Source: JALOTE01 sp031422195 | Lineage (GTDB): Bacteria > Pseudomonadota > Alphaproteobacteria > Rhizobiales > Rhizobiaceae | Reading direction: 5' to 3' | Length of the DNA: 64,000 bases | NCBI GenBank assembly: GCA_031422195.1 | Contig: JANOPZ010000056.1 | Location: 1 to 64,000 of the forward strand | Part shown: positions 46,859-54,548 of the stretch, in pieces | Layout of the letters: each line of letters starts with the position of its first letter | Numbering within the stretch: the first letter of the stretch is position 1 | Translations under genes and position numbers: made by a program | The notes under the pieces: generated by a model | The model's input: the letters and a program-made list of their open reading frames with translations, nothing else | What the model was told of the DNA's origin: nothing | The model's database searches: none

Positions 46859-47136
46859 GCCGCACTCTCATGCTCGTGTTTGCTGCATTGGCCTTCACGC
46901 TGGCACTTTTGGTTTGGACCCATGATAGTGGTGAAGTGGCAGGCATGGCTAGCGGTCAATTTGCGGGCCTCATTATGCTTGGCACGCTTCTCGCCAGCCT
47001 GATTGCCGGTGGCGCATGGTATAATGGAACTGCAAAAGGAGCCCTGCGAGATGTGGCTTTGTGGCTTGCAATATTTGCTGGACTTGGGTTTTTATATCAG
47101 GCCAGCCCGTTTGTTCAGGGTTTGATCAATCCCTAA
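46855..47136 (+). CDS. Short membrane protein resembling the N-terminus of TIGR02281 retropepsin-like proteins
   Basis: A 93-aa protein with three hydrophobic helices (about 5-21, 34-54 and 68-86). In related genomes the gene after DUF1289 usually encodes a longer protein whose N-terminal membrane part looks like this (HDSG near residue 23, then helices, then LRDVALWLAI) and is followed by a retropepsin-like aspartic protease domain. Here a stop follows the membrane part, and no protease domain appears before the convergent TauE gene 10 bases on. It could be a truncated or reduced form; the comparison is from memory. Confidence 0.6.
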   Translation: MSRTLMLVFAALAFTLALLVWTHDSGEVAGMASGQFAGLIMLGTLLASLIAGGAWYNGTAKGALRDVALWLAIFAGLGFLYQASPFVQGLINP

Positions 47137-47145
47137 AGCCAGTTT

Positions 47146-47973
47146 CTAAAGTAGCGTCCATAAAAAGCGGCTACTGACAAAAACGAGAAACAGGCCAAAG
47201 CCAATTTCAAGCCTTCTTTCAGGCCATTGATGCGCAAGCTGCGCGCCATAAGGTGCTGTCAGCAATGTCACGGGAATGATCAATGCGACTGTCAGCCAAT
47301 TAATGTAACCGGTGGAAAATGGCGGCAATCCGCCCGCTGCCCATCCGGCCCAAATGTAGCCAAACATGCCGGGCACTGAAATAAGAACGCCGACACCAGC
47401 AGATGTAGCCACGGCTTGGTGAATCGGGCGGCTATAAAGCGTCATAAATGAATTGTTCAAAACACCGCCACCAATGCCCATCAGTGCTGAAATCAAACCA
47501 ATAAAAACACCGGCAATTGAAGTGCCGATACGGCCCGGCAAATCGGCGCCTAAAATCCAACTTGCGCGGTTAAACAGCATCTTGAATGCCACCGCAAAAG
47601 CAATAACCGCAAAGACGATGCGCAATCCGGCGCTGGAAATCGAAGACGCGATACCGCTGGCGATTAGAACTCCCACCAGTACCGGCACAGCAAAGACTTT
47701 GAGCAAAGCCATATCCACCGCGCCTTTTTGGAAATGCGCCCAAAACGACCGCATCGATGTCGGGATAATAATCGCAAGCGACGTGCCAACCGACACGTGC
47801 ATTCGTACGGCTTCGTCTATGCCAAGCAAGCCATAAGTCTGATAAAACACCGGCACCAAAACGGCGCCGCCGCCAATACCAAAAAGGCCAGCCAATAGCC
47901 CGGCAACAACGCCTGCACCAAGCAAAGCAGCGGCAAATAATGCTAATTCATTGGCAGGGATTGAAGCAAACAC
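47146..47973 (-). CDS. TauE/SafE-family membrane exporter
   Basis: A 275-aa protein with about eight membrane helices. It has two copies of the glycine-rich repeat typical of the family (GLLAGLFGIGGGAVLVPVFY near 24-43 and GLISALMGIGGGVLNNSFM near 158-176). Members export sulfite, sulfoacetate or other organic anions; the substrate is unknown. The gene begins at the dusA stop (one-base overlap). Confidence 0.9.
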   Translation of the reverse strand: MFASIPANELALFAAALLGAGVVAGLLAGLFGIGGGAVLVPVFYQTYGLLGIDEAVRMHVSVGTSLAIIIPTSMRSFWAHFQKGAVDMALLKVFAVPVLVGVLIASGIASSISSAGLRIVFAVIAFAVAFKMLFNRASWILGADLPGRIGTSIAGVFIGLISALMGIGGGVLNNSFMTLYSRPIHQAVATSAGVGVLISVPGMFGYIWAGWAAGGLPPFSTGYINWLTVALIIPVTLLTAPYGAQLAHQWPERRLEIGFGLFLVFVSSRFLWTLL

Positions 47974-48992
47974 TATGCCGCCTCGGCAACAAGGGCGGCG
48001 TTCAGCACCATATCGTAAGCCTCACGCAATAATTGACCATTCATTCCCGGTTTTAGCGCATCAACGGTTAGCATTTGCCGCCAGCGCCGCGCACCTGGTT
48101 TGCCATTAAAGAGGCCTAACATATGGCGCGTAACCTGATTTGCTTTGCCACCGCCAGCCACATGATTGTTGAAATAGCCCGCCATCACTTCGATTACATC
48201 ATCGAGTTCAACTGCCCTATCAACACTGCCATAAATTTGCCGATCGACATGCAAAAGCAGCGCCGGTTCTTGGTAAACAGCGCGGCCAAGCATAATGCCG
48301 TCCACATGATTCAAATGCTCAGCGCTTTGAATCAGATTTGGAATGCCACCATTGATACCAATGAAAAGATTGGGAAATTCGCGTTTCAATTCATAAACCA
48401 ACTGATAATCCAACGGCGGCACATCTCGGTTTTCTTTCGGGCTAAGCCCTTGCAACCACGCTTTACGGGCATGCACCCAGACGGCATCAGCACCGGCATT
48501 TGCAACCGCAACCACCATCGCAAACAAAGCCTCACGCGGCTGTTGTTCATCAACGCCAATCCGGCATTTGACTGTCACTGGAATTTTAGTAACATTTTTC
48601 ATCGCAGCGACGCAGGTCGCCACCAACTCCGGCTCTTGCATCAAGCATGCACCAAATGCACCTGATTGCACACGATCAGACGGGCACCCGCAATTCAAAT
48701 TTATTTCATCATAACCAAAGTCTTCCGCAATTCTAGCAACCAGCGCAAGCTTGGCTGGGTCGCTGCCACCAACCTGCAATGCAACTGGATGCTCTGCACT
48801 GTTAAACCCCAATAGGCGCTCGCGGTCACCATGAATAATCGCATCTGCAACCACCATCTCAGTATAAAGCAAGGCTTGCCGCGACATCTGGCGATGGAAA
48901 AAACGGCAATGCCTGTCTGTCCAATCCATCATAGGTGCAATTGCAAAGATCGGCTTACCCTCAAGTCCTATTTTTTTGACATAAGAAACCAT
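47973..48992 (-). CDS. dusA: tRNA-dihydrouridine(20/20a) synthase DusA
   Basis: A 339-aa FMN enzyme that reduces uridines 20/20a in the D-loop of tRNAs. It shows APMMDWTDRHCR, LQVGGSDPAKLA, INLNCGCPSDRVQSGAFGACLM (catalytic Cys), VTVKCRIGVD, VHARKAWLQGLSPKENR and INGGI, all fitting the DusA subgroup. It is followed by the TauE-type gene. Confidence 0.95.
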   Translation of the reverse strand: MVSYVKKIGLEGKPIFAIAPMMDWTDRHCRFFHRQMSRQALLYTEMVVADAIIHGDRERLLGFNSAEHPVALQVGGSDPAKLALVARIAEDFGYDEINLNCGCPSDRVQSGAFGACLMQEPELVATCVAAMKNVTKIPVTVKCRIGVDEQQPREALFAMVVAVANAGADAVWVHARKAWLQGLSPKENRDVPPLDYQLVYELKREFPNLFIGINGGIPNLIQSAEHLNHVDGIMLGRAVYQEPALLLHVDRQIYGSVDRAVELDDVIEVMAGYFNNHVAGGGKANQVTRHMLGLFNGKPGARRWRQMLTVDALKPGMNGQLLREAYDMVLNAALVAEAA

Positions 48993-49063
48993 TAACAGCT
49001 CATTCCAAGTGTTACTATTTAGGCTTAATCGGGCGGATTTGCCCTCATGTTTATCTCACTGTT

Positions 49064-49987
49064 TCATTTCCCGTTTACCGCAAGAAAGACAGAATAGAGT
49101 GAAGTTGTACCGCAAATGAAAAGTCGGTTGAGTGCCGCTCCACCAAAACACAAGTTTGCAACCAATTCAGGGATTTTGATTTTACCAATTAAAGTCCCGT
49201 CGGGATCATAGCAATGAACGCCATCTGCAGCGCTGGCCCATATTCTACCGTCTGCATCCACTCTGATGCCATCAAAAAGCCCGGCCGTGCAATCGGCAAA
49301 TATAGTGGATTTTCCAAGCGATTTGCCATCAGAATTGACGTCGATTTTCCGAATGTGTTTCGGCCCATTTTCGGTGTGCGTAATGCCTGTGTCGACCACA
49401 TACAGAAATTGTTCATCGATTGAAAACGCCAGACCGTTAGGCTTGTCAAAATCATCAGCAACGATAGTCGTTTGTCTGTTCACCGGATCAATCCGGTAAA
49501 CATGGCAAGCGCCGATTTCGCTTTCTGCACGGCACCCTTCATAATCAAACAAAATGCCGTAGGGTGGGTCAGTAAACCAAATGGAACCATCGGATTTAAC
49601 CACTACATCATTAGGTGAGTTCAGCCGTTGGCCATTGTAACGATCACTCAAAACCGTGATCGAGCCGTCGTGCTCTGTGCGGGTAACGCGGCGGGTCAGG
49701 TGCTCGCAGCTGATCAGCCGCCCTTGGTGATCAATGGTGTTGCCGTTAGAATTATTCGAAGGATTCCTAAAAACTGAAACAAGCCCGCTGCAATCATCAA
49801 AACGCAGCATTCGATTGTTTGGAATATCTGACCAGACAAGATAGCGGCCAGCCGCAAACCAAGTGGGGCCTTCTGCCCAGCGTGAGCCACTCCACAGCCG
49901 CTCAACACGGACATGGCCCACGATACAGCTTTGAAACCGCGGATCGATGATCTCAAACCCAGTCCCTTCCTCCTGACCATAAAACAT
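49064..49987 (-). CDS. SMP-30/gluconolactonase-family protein
   Basis: A 307-aa six-bladed propeller lactonase. Typical elements are EGPTWFAAGRYLVWSDIPNNRM, the metal-site Asn/Asp in LNSPNDVVVKSDGSIWFTDPPYG, PNGLAFSIDEQFLYVVDTG and DGIRVDADGRIWASAADGVH. It would open a sugar-acid lactone such as gluconolactone. It is divergent from the LacI-type regulator gene with a palindromic operator between, so it probably belongs to the same regulon. There is no signal peptide, so it is cytoplasmic. Confidence 0.9.
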   Translation of the reverse strand: MFYGQEEGTGFEIIDPRFQSCIVGHVRVERLWSGSRWAEGPTWFAAGRYLVWSDIPNNRMLRFDDCSGLVSVFRNPSNNSNGNTIDHQGRLISCEHLTRRVTRTEHDGSITVLSDRYNGQRLNSPNDVVVKSDGSIWFTDPPYGILFDYEGCRAESEIGACHVYRIDPVNRQTTIVADDFDKPNGLAFSIDEQFLYVVDTGITHTENGPKHIRKIDVNSDGKSLGKSTIFADCTAGLFDGIRVDADGRIWASAADGVHCYDPDGTLIGKIKIPELVANLCFGGAALNRLFICGTTSLYSVFLAVNGK

Positions 49988-50020
49988 GATTGTAGAGCCC
50001 TAGGTTGTGGTGATACGATA

Positions 50021-50038
50021 TTTGTTAACGCTAACAAA
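50021..50038. promoter_or_regulatory. LacI-type operator between lactonase and regulator genes
   Basis: An 18-base near-palindrome TTTGTTAACGCTAACAAA, with one mismatched pair beside the central CG. Its core fits TGTTAnCGnTAACA, as do the two perfect palindromes at 51169 and 54487. It lies 34 bases before the lactonase start and 25 bases before the regulator start, as expected for autoregulation and control of the lactonase. Confidence 0.7.
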
Positions 50039-50062
50039 CAGGTTTCATAAAAGGAAGCATCG

Positions 50063-51130
50063 TTGTCACGCAGCGATAATAAATCATCACCTGAGCCAAA
50101 ACATGAAACCGGTCGCGGCCCTACCCCGACTATGTTGGATGTTGCCATTGTGGCCGGTGTTTCTGCAATGACGGTCTCACGTGCTTTGCGTAACGGTTCA
50201 TCTATTGCACCTGAAACCCGTGATCGTATCAAAAAAGCGGTCGATCAATTGGGCTACGTGCTCGATCAATCTGCGGGCGGGCTGTCGTCAAAGCGGACCG
50301 GTTTTGTTGCGGCGCTAATCCCTTCAATCAACAACTCAAACTTTGCCGATTCGGCACGCGGCTTGACTGATGCGTTGGAAGGGTCGGGCCTTCAGTTGCT
50401 GCTAGGCTACACCGATTATTCGGTCGAAAAAGAAGAGGTCCTGATTGAATCTATGTTGAAGCGGCGGCCCGAAGCAATCGTGGTAACAGGCGGCGTGCAT
50501 ACTGCGCGGGGTCGTAAATTGCTTGAAAACGCCGGTGTGCCGGTTGTTGAAACATGGGATTTGCCAGTAAATCCGATTCAACATGTGGTTGGCTTTTCCA
50601 ACGCCGACGCATCATCTGCTTTGGTTGAGTATTTATACGCTAATGGCTACCGCAAAATTGCTTTTATTGGGGGCACGACCAACCGTGACACACGAGGCGC
50701 TGACAGACGCGCAGGCTATGAGGCAGCGATCAAACGGCTTGGCTTGGAAGGAAACCGTATTATTTCTTTTGGCACACCGCCCATCACAATGAAACAAGGC
50801 GGCGAAGCCATTGTCAGGCTGATTGAGCAATGGCCCGACGTTGAAGCAGCTGTTTGCGTTTCTGATCTTTCGGCGTTTGGGGCATTAATGGAGTGCCATA
50901 GACGCGGCTGGCAGGTGCCCGAACGCGTCGCAATTGCCGGATTTGGAGATTTTGAAATCTCTGGAACCTGCCACCCGGCGATTACAACCGTGGGTGTTGA
51001 TTGCTTCAACATTGGTTTTAAGGCCGGGAAACTTTTGCTGCAAGCAATTCAGCATAAGAGAGAAAATAAATGGCTTCCATTAGAAACAGTTCTCATTGAT
51101 TATCGGGTTATGCCACGCGACAGCACGTAA
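50063..51130 (+). CDS. LacI-family transcriptional regulator of the sugar-acid island (GntR/IdnR-like)
   Basis: A 355-aa regulator. The helix-turn-helix is at about 24-45 (MLDVAIVAGVSAMTVSRALRNG), the hinge follows, and the periplasmic-binding-like effector domain runs from about 80 to 350. TTG at 50063 is used because AAGGAAG precedes it by five bases; an ATG at 50132 would start directly at the HTH and cut the N-terminal 23 residues. Gene context and operators suggest it represses gluconate/idonate genes and is released by a sugar acid or its phosphate. Confidence 0.9.
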   Translation: MSRSDNKSSPEPKHETGRGPTPTMLDVAIVAGVSAMTVSRALRNGSSIAPETRDRIKKAVDQLGYVLDQSAGGLSSKRTGFVAALIPSINNSNFADSARGLTDALEGSGLQLLLGYTDYSVEKEEVLIESMLKRRPEAIVVTGGVHTARGRKLLENAGVPVVETWDLPVNPIQHVVGFSNADASSALVEYLYANGYRKIAFIGGTTNRDTRGADRRAGYEAAIKRLGLEGNRIISFGTPPITMKQGGEAIVRLIEQWPDVEAAVCVSDLSAFGALMECHRRGWQVPERVAIAGFGDFEISGTCHPAITTVGVDCFNIGFKAGKLLLQAIQHKRENKWLPLETVLIDYRVMPRDST

Positions 51131-51168
51131 CACGCTGTCATAATTAAGCGTTGTTTTTTCGGTTGTTC

Positions 51169-51184
51169 ATGTTATCGATAACAT
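51169..51184. promoter_or_regulatory. Operator upstream of the dehydrogenase operon
   Basis: Perfect 16-base palindrome ATGTTATCGATAACAT, 95 bases before the ATG at 51279. The identical word recurs at 54488-54503. It resembles the operator class bound by enterobacterial GntR/IdnR repressors. Confidence 0.8.
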
Positions 51185-51278
51185 CACTCAGATTTGAGAC
51201 TTCACTTGAAGGTGGGTATTGAATAATCGATTGGGTGTAATTGCCTTAAAACATACGACACTTTGCCATGGGGTTTAA

Positions 51279-52307
51279 ATGAAATCTCTTGTTATCCACG
51301 CCGCAAAAGATTTGCGCATTGAAGAGACCAATGCCGAAGAGCCGGGCTTGGGCGAAGTGCAGATCAAACTGGCCAGCGGTGGCATTTGCGGTTCTGATTT
51401 GCACTATTTCAATCATGGTGGTTTTGGAACGATTACTTTGAAACAACCCATGATTTTGGGCCATGAAGTGTCAGGCCATATCACAAAACTTGGGTCAGGC
51501 GTTTCGGGTTTCACTGTTGGCCAATTGGTTGCTGTGTCGCCATCGCGCCCTTGCCGCACTTGCAAATATTGTCAGGAAGGCCAGCATAACCATTGCCTCA
51601 ACATGCGGTTTTATGGCTCGGCAATGCCTTTTCCACATATTCAAGGCGCTTTCCGCGAAGTTCTGGTGGCTGATGCTTTGCAATGTGTTGCCGCAGACGG
51701 TCTTTCCAGCGGAGAAGCTGCTATGGCCGAACCCTTAGCTGTAACACTTCACGCCACGCGTCGAGCCGGACAAATGCTTGGTAAAACAGTGCTTGTTACA
51801 GGTTGCGGCCCCATTGGTTTGCTGGCGATCCTGAGCGCCCGCCGTGCCGGGGCTGACCGGATTGTGGCAACCGACTTAAGTGAATTTACCCTCGGCATGG
51901 CAAAGCAAATGGGTGCTGATGAAGTCATTAACACCAAGAAAAATCCGCAAGCACTTGAAACCTTTAATGCCAATAAAGGCACGTTTGATGTGCTCTTTGA
52001 GTGTTCAGGTGCTGCGCCTGCATTGGTTGGCGCTATTGCTGCTATGCGCCCGCAAGGCAAAATCATCCAGCTGGGTTTGGGAGGCGACATGACCTTGCCA
52101 ATGATGGCCATCACATCAAAAGAACTGTCGTTATTGGGGTCTTTCCGGTTTCACGCAGAATTTGCCACAGCTGTTAGCTTGATGCAAAAAGGCCTGATTA
52201 ATGTGAAACCTTTAATCACCCATACCTTACCCTTGGCAGATGCTGTGAAGGGTTTTGAAATGGCAAACGACCGTTCGTCAGCTATAAAAGTGCAATTGGA
52301 ATTTTGA
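51279..52307 (+). CDS. Zinc-dependent alcohol dehydrogenase, L-idonate 5-dehydrogenase-like
   Basis: A 342-aa medium-chain dehydrogenase. The catalytic zinc site includes CGSDLHYFNHGG and GHEVSGH, the structural zinc site is CRTCKYCQEGQHNHC, and the cofactor motif is VTGCGPIGLLAILSARRAGA. The closest recognisable type is L-idonate 5-dehydrogenase (IdnD), which makes 5-ketogluconate; sorbitol-dehydrogenase-like activity is the alternative. The SDR and gluconokinase genes follow, which supports the idonate route. Confidence 0.85.
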   Translation: MKSLVIHAAKDLRIEETNAEEPGLGEVQIKLASGGICGSDLHYFNHGGFGTITLKQPMILGHEVSGHITKLGSGVSGFTVGQLVAVSPSRPCRTCKYCQEGQHNHCLNMRFYGSAMPFPHIQGAFREVLVADALQCVAADGLSSGEAAMAEPLAVTLHATRRAGQMLGKTVLVTGCGPIGLLAILSARRAGADRIVATDLSEFTLGMAKQMGADEVINTKKNPQALETFNANKGTFDVLFECSGAAPALVGAIAAMRPQGKIIQLGLGGDMTLPMMAITSKELSLLGSFRFHAEFATAVSLMQKGLINVKPLITHTLPLADAVKGFEMANDRSSAIKVQLEF

Positions 52308-52317
52308 AGGTGCAGCC

Positions 52318-53085
52318 ATGACAAAGAACCTTTTTTCGCTTCACAGTCGCGTTGCTCTCGTTACCGGCTCTAGCCAAGGCATTGGGTTGGCCATTGCCGA
52401 AGGGCTGGCCGATGCTGGCGCAAAGGTGGTCCTGAACGGGCGCGAAAAAGTGAAACTGGAAGCGGCTGCCACCATGTTGCGCGATAAAGGCCACGATATT
52501 GATATCGCCGCCTTTGATGTGACCGATGAAGATGCTGCAGCACGGGCCGTCGACACAATTAATGTCAATCACGGCGCGATTGATATTTTGTTTAATAATG
52601 CCGGAATGCAGTTCAGAACTACGCTCGAGGATTACCCCATCGCTAAATGGCGTGAATTGTTTCAAGTCAATGTGGAAAGCGCGTTTATTGTCGGCAAAGC
52701 TGTCGCAAAAAATATGATTGCTCGAAAATCTGGCAAAATCATCAACATTTGTTCGGTGCAAAGTGAGATGGGCCGCCCTACCATCGCACCTTATACCGCT
52801 ACCAAAGGCGCAATCAAAATGCTCACGAAAGGCATGTGCGCCGATTGGGCCAAACACGGCATACAAATCAATGCCATTGGGCCCGGATATTTCAAAACCC
52901 CGCTCAACCAAGCTCTTGTGGATAATCCCGAGTTTTCATCCTGGCTTGAAAAACGCACACCGGCTGGCCGCTGGGGCACAGTTGATGAACTCATTGGCGC
53001 AGCGGTGTTTCTCGCTTCAGACGCCTCCTCATTCATAAATGGACATGTGCTCTATGTTGATGGCGGCATCACATCCGTTCTCTGA
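52318..53085 (+). CDS. SDR-family oxidoreductase, gluconate 5-dehydrogenase-like
   Basis: A 255-aa classical short-chain dehydrogenase. It has the cofactor motif TGSSQGIGLAIAEGL, NNAG at about 91-94, catalytic Ser in ICSVQSEMG, YTATKGA (YxxxK) and the C-terminal SSFINGHVLYVDGG. It resembles IdnO/GNO, which reduces 5-ketogluconate to gluconate. It lies 10 bases after the dehydrogenase gene and overlaps the kinase gene. Confidence 0.87.
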   Translation: MTKNLFSLHSRVALVTGSSQGIGLAIAEGLADAGAKVVLNGREKVKLEAAATMLRDKGHDIDIAAFDVTDEDAAARAVDTINVNHGAIDILFNNAGMQFRTTLEDYPIAKWRELFQVNVESAFIVGKAVAKNMIARKSGKIINICSVQSEMGRPTIAPYTATKGAIKMLTKGMCADWAKHGIQINAIGPGYFKTPLNQALVDNPEFSSWLEKRTPAGRWGTVDELIGAAVFLASDASSFINGHVLYVDGGITSVL

Positions 53086-53584
53086 CGCCATTGTGGTAAT
53101 GGGCGTTGCTTCTTGCGGAAAAACAACAATTGGGCAAGCATTGGCCGACGCGTTACAATTGCCTTTTATTGAGGGCGATCGCCTGCATGATGAGGCCAGT
53201 GTTACCAAAATGGCGGGTGGAACACCTTTGACAGATGTCGACCGTTGGCCTTGGCTGGCCCGCGTCGGGCATGCGCTGCAAGGCCCTGGCGGCAAAATTG
53301 CATCATGCTCAGCTTTGAAGAAAATCTATCGAACCGCCATAGTTGCGGCCGCTCGACGGCCGGTGATGTTTGTGCATTTATATGGAACGCAAGACGTTTT
53401 GAAGCGGCGTATTTCAAAACGAAAGGGCCATTTCATGCCTGCTTCTTTGCTCGAAAGCCAATTGGCTGCACTTGAGATTCCAGATGAAAACGAGCAGTCT
53501 GTGACTATAAATATTGATCAGCCTGCTGAAGCAATTTTGTCGCAGGCGCTTATGCTTATTGGCAGAAAAGCATCAAATCAATGA
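53060..53584 (+). CDS. Gluconokinase
   Basis: A 174-aa kinase of the GntK/IdnK family that phosphorylates gluconate to 6-phosphogluconate. The P-loop is MGVASCGKTTIG, followed by FIEGDRLHDEASVTKMAGGTPLTDVDRWPWL and CSALKKIYR, all diagnostic. ATG at 53060 gives the usual length; the frame extends to 53039. Either way the start lies inside the SDR gene (26-47 bases), so translation is coupled. It ends in an ATGA overlap with the next gene. Confidence 0.93.
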   Translation: MAASHPFSDAIVVMGVASCGKTTIGQALADALQLPFIEGDRLHDEASVTKMAGGTPLTDVDRWPWLARVGHALQGPGGKIASCSALKKIYRTAIVAAARRPVMFVHLYGTQDVLKRRISKRKGHFMPASLLESQLAALEIPDENEQSVTINIDQPAEAILSQALMLIGRKASNQ

Positions 53585-54450
53585 GCCATATTGCAATTAT
53601 TGGCGCGGGCATCATGGGCAGTGCCATCGCAACGCGGCTACTTGAATGTAACCATGATGTATTTGTTTTTGATCTTGATTCTGCCAAAGTGACCGCTTTG
53701 GAAATCAAAGGTGCAATCGCTGCATCTTCAATTGCAGCAGCAACAAAACAAGCCGACTATATAATTCTAAGCCTTAACCATGCCGATATTGTTGGCAGCG
53801 CGGTATTTGGCAAGGATGGTGTTGCCCAAACCGCAAAACCAGAAAAACTACTGATTGATATGTCATCAATTGACCCGGCTGCCACAGTGGAAATGTCGGC
53901 ACGCTTGGAAGCGACCACTGGCATGGCATGGGTGGATTGCCCGCTGTCCGGCGGTATGCCGGGCGCACTTTCCGGCAAATTAACCGTGATGGCCGGCGGT
54001 ACGCTGGAACATTTTGAACGCGCTCGCACAGTGATGAAAGACCTTTGCGCAAACTATACATTAATGGGGCCAAGTGGCGCTGGACAAACCACAAAACTGG
54101 TCAATCAACTGTTTTGCGCGCTTGCGTTTCAGGCGGTTGCCGAGGCAGTTAAACTGGCAGAGGCCGGTGGTGTTGACGCTTCCAAAATCCCCGCAGCACT
54201 TGCAGGAGGGCGCGCTGATAACCGTATCATGCAGGAGTTCATGGCCAAGTTTGCCGCACGGGATTTTTCGCCAACCGGAAGTCTTGGCAATATGCTAAAA
54301 GACTTAGATTCTGTGCAGGCCTTTGCCCAAAAGACTAAAACTCCCTTACCGCTGACCAGCGCTGTGACCGAGATTCATCGCATACTCATTGCTATGGGCC
54401 TTGGCTCAAAAGACAGTGCTGAAGTGATGCGTTTACTCGACGGAAAATAA
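53581..54450 (+). CDS. NAD(P)-dependent beta-hydroxyacid dehydrogenase in the sugar-acid operon
   Basis: A 289-aa member of the 3-hydroxyisobutyrate/tartronate-semialdehyde reductase family. It has IIGAGIMGSAIATRL, WVDCPLSGGMPGALSGKLTVMAGG, the catalytic Lys in GAGQTTKLVNQL and LKDLDSVQAFA. Its start overlaps the gluconokinase stop. The substrate is not clear; a C4-C6 hydroxyacid from the same pathway is plausible. It is clearly diverged from the family member at 40438-41307. Confidence 0.88.
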   Translation: MSHIAIIGAGIMGSAIATRLLECNHDVFVFDLDSAKVTALEIKGAIAASSIAAATKQADYIILSLNHADIVGSAVFGKDGVAQTAKPEKLLIDMSSIDPAATVEMSARLEATTGMAWVDCPLSGGMPGALSGKLTVMAGGTLEHFERARTVMKDLCANYTLMGPSGAGQTTKLVNQLFCALAFQAVAEAVKLAEAGGVDASKIPAALAGGRADNRIMQEFMAKFAARDFSPTGSLGNMLKDLDSVQAFAQKTKTPLPLTSAVTEIHRILIAMGLGSKDSAEVMRLLDGK

Positions 54451-54486
54451 CAAATCCTCATTGACTTGGCGCAAGTCGGTGCTACC

Positions 54487-54504
54487 TATGTTATCGATAA
54501 CATA
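54487..54504. promoter_or_regulatory. Operator upstream of the sugar ABC transporter operon
   Basis: Perfect 18-base palindrome TATGTTATCGATAACATA, which contains the same 16-base core as the site at 51169. TATAAG at 54515-54520 could be a -10 element, in which case the palindrome covers the -35 region and bound repressor would block the promoter. Confidence 0.8.
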
Positions 54505-54548
54505 ACATACGTCATATAAGACGATGCAAAACTGGGGAGCTGCACTGG

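Noticed and set aside
51119..51139. Terminator at the end of the LacI-type gene (GACAGC/GCTGTC)
   Set aside because: The hairpin contains the stop codon and the nearest T run begins more than ten bases later, so it is not a convincing rho-independent terminator.
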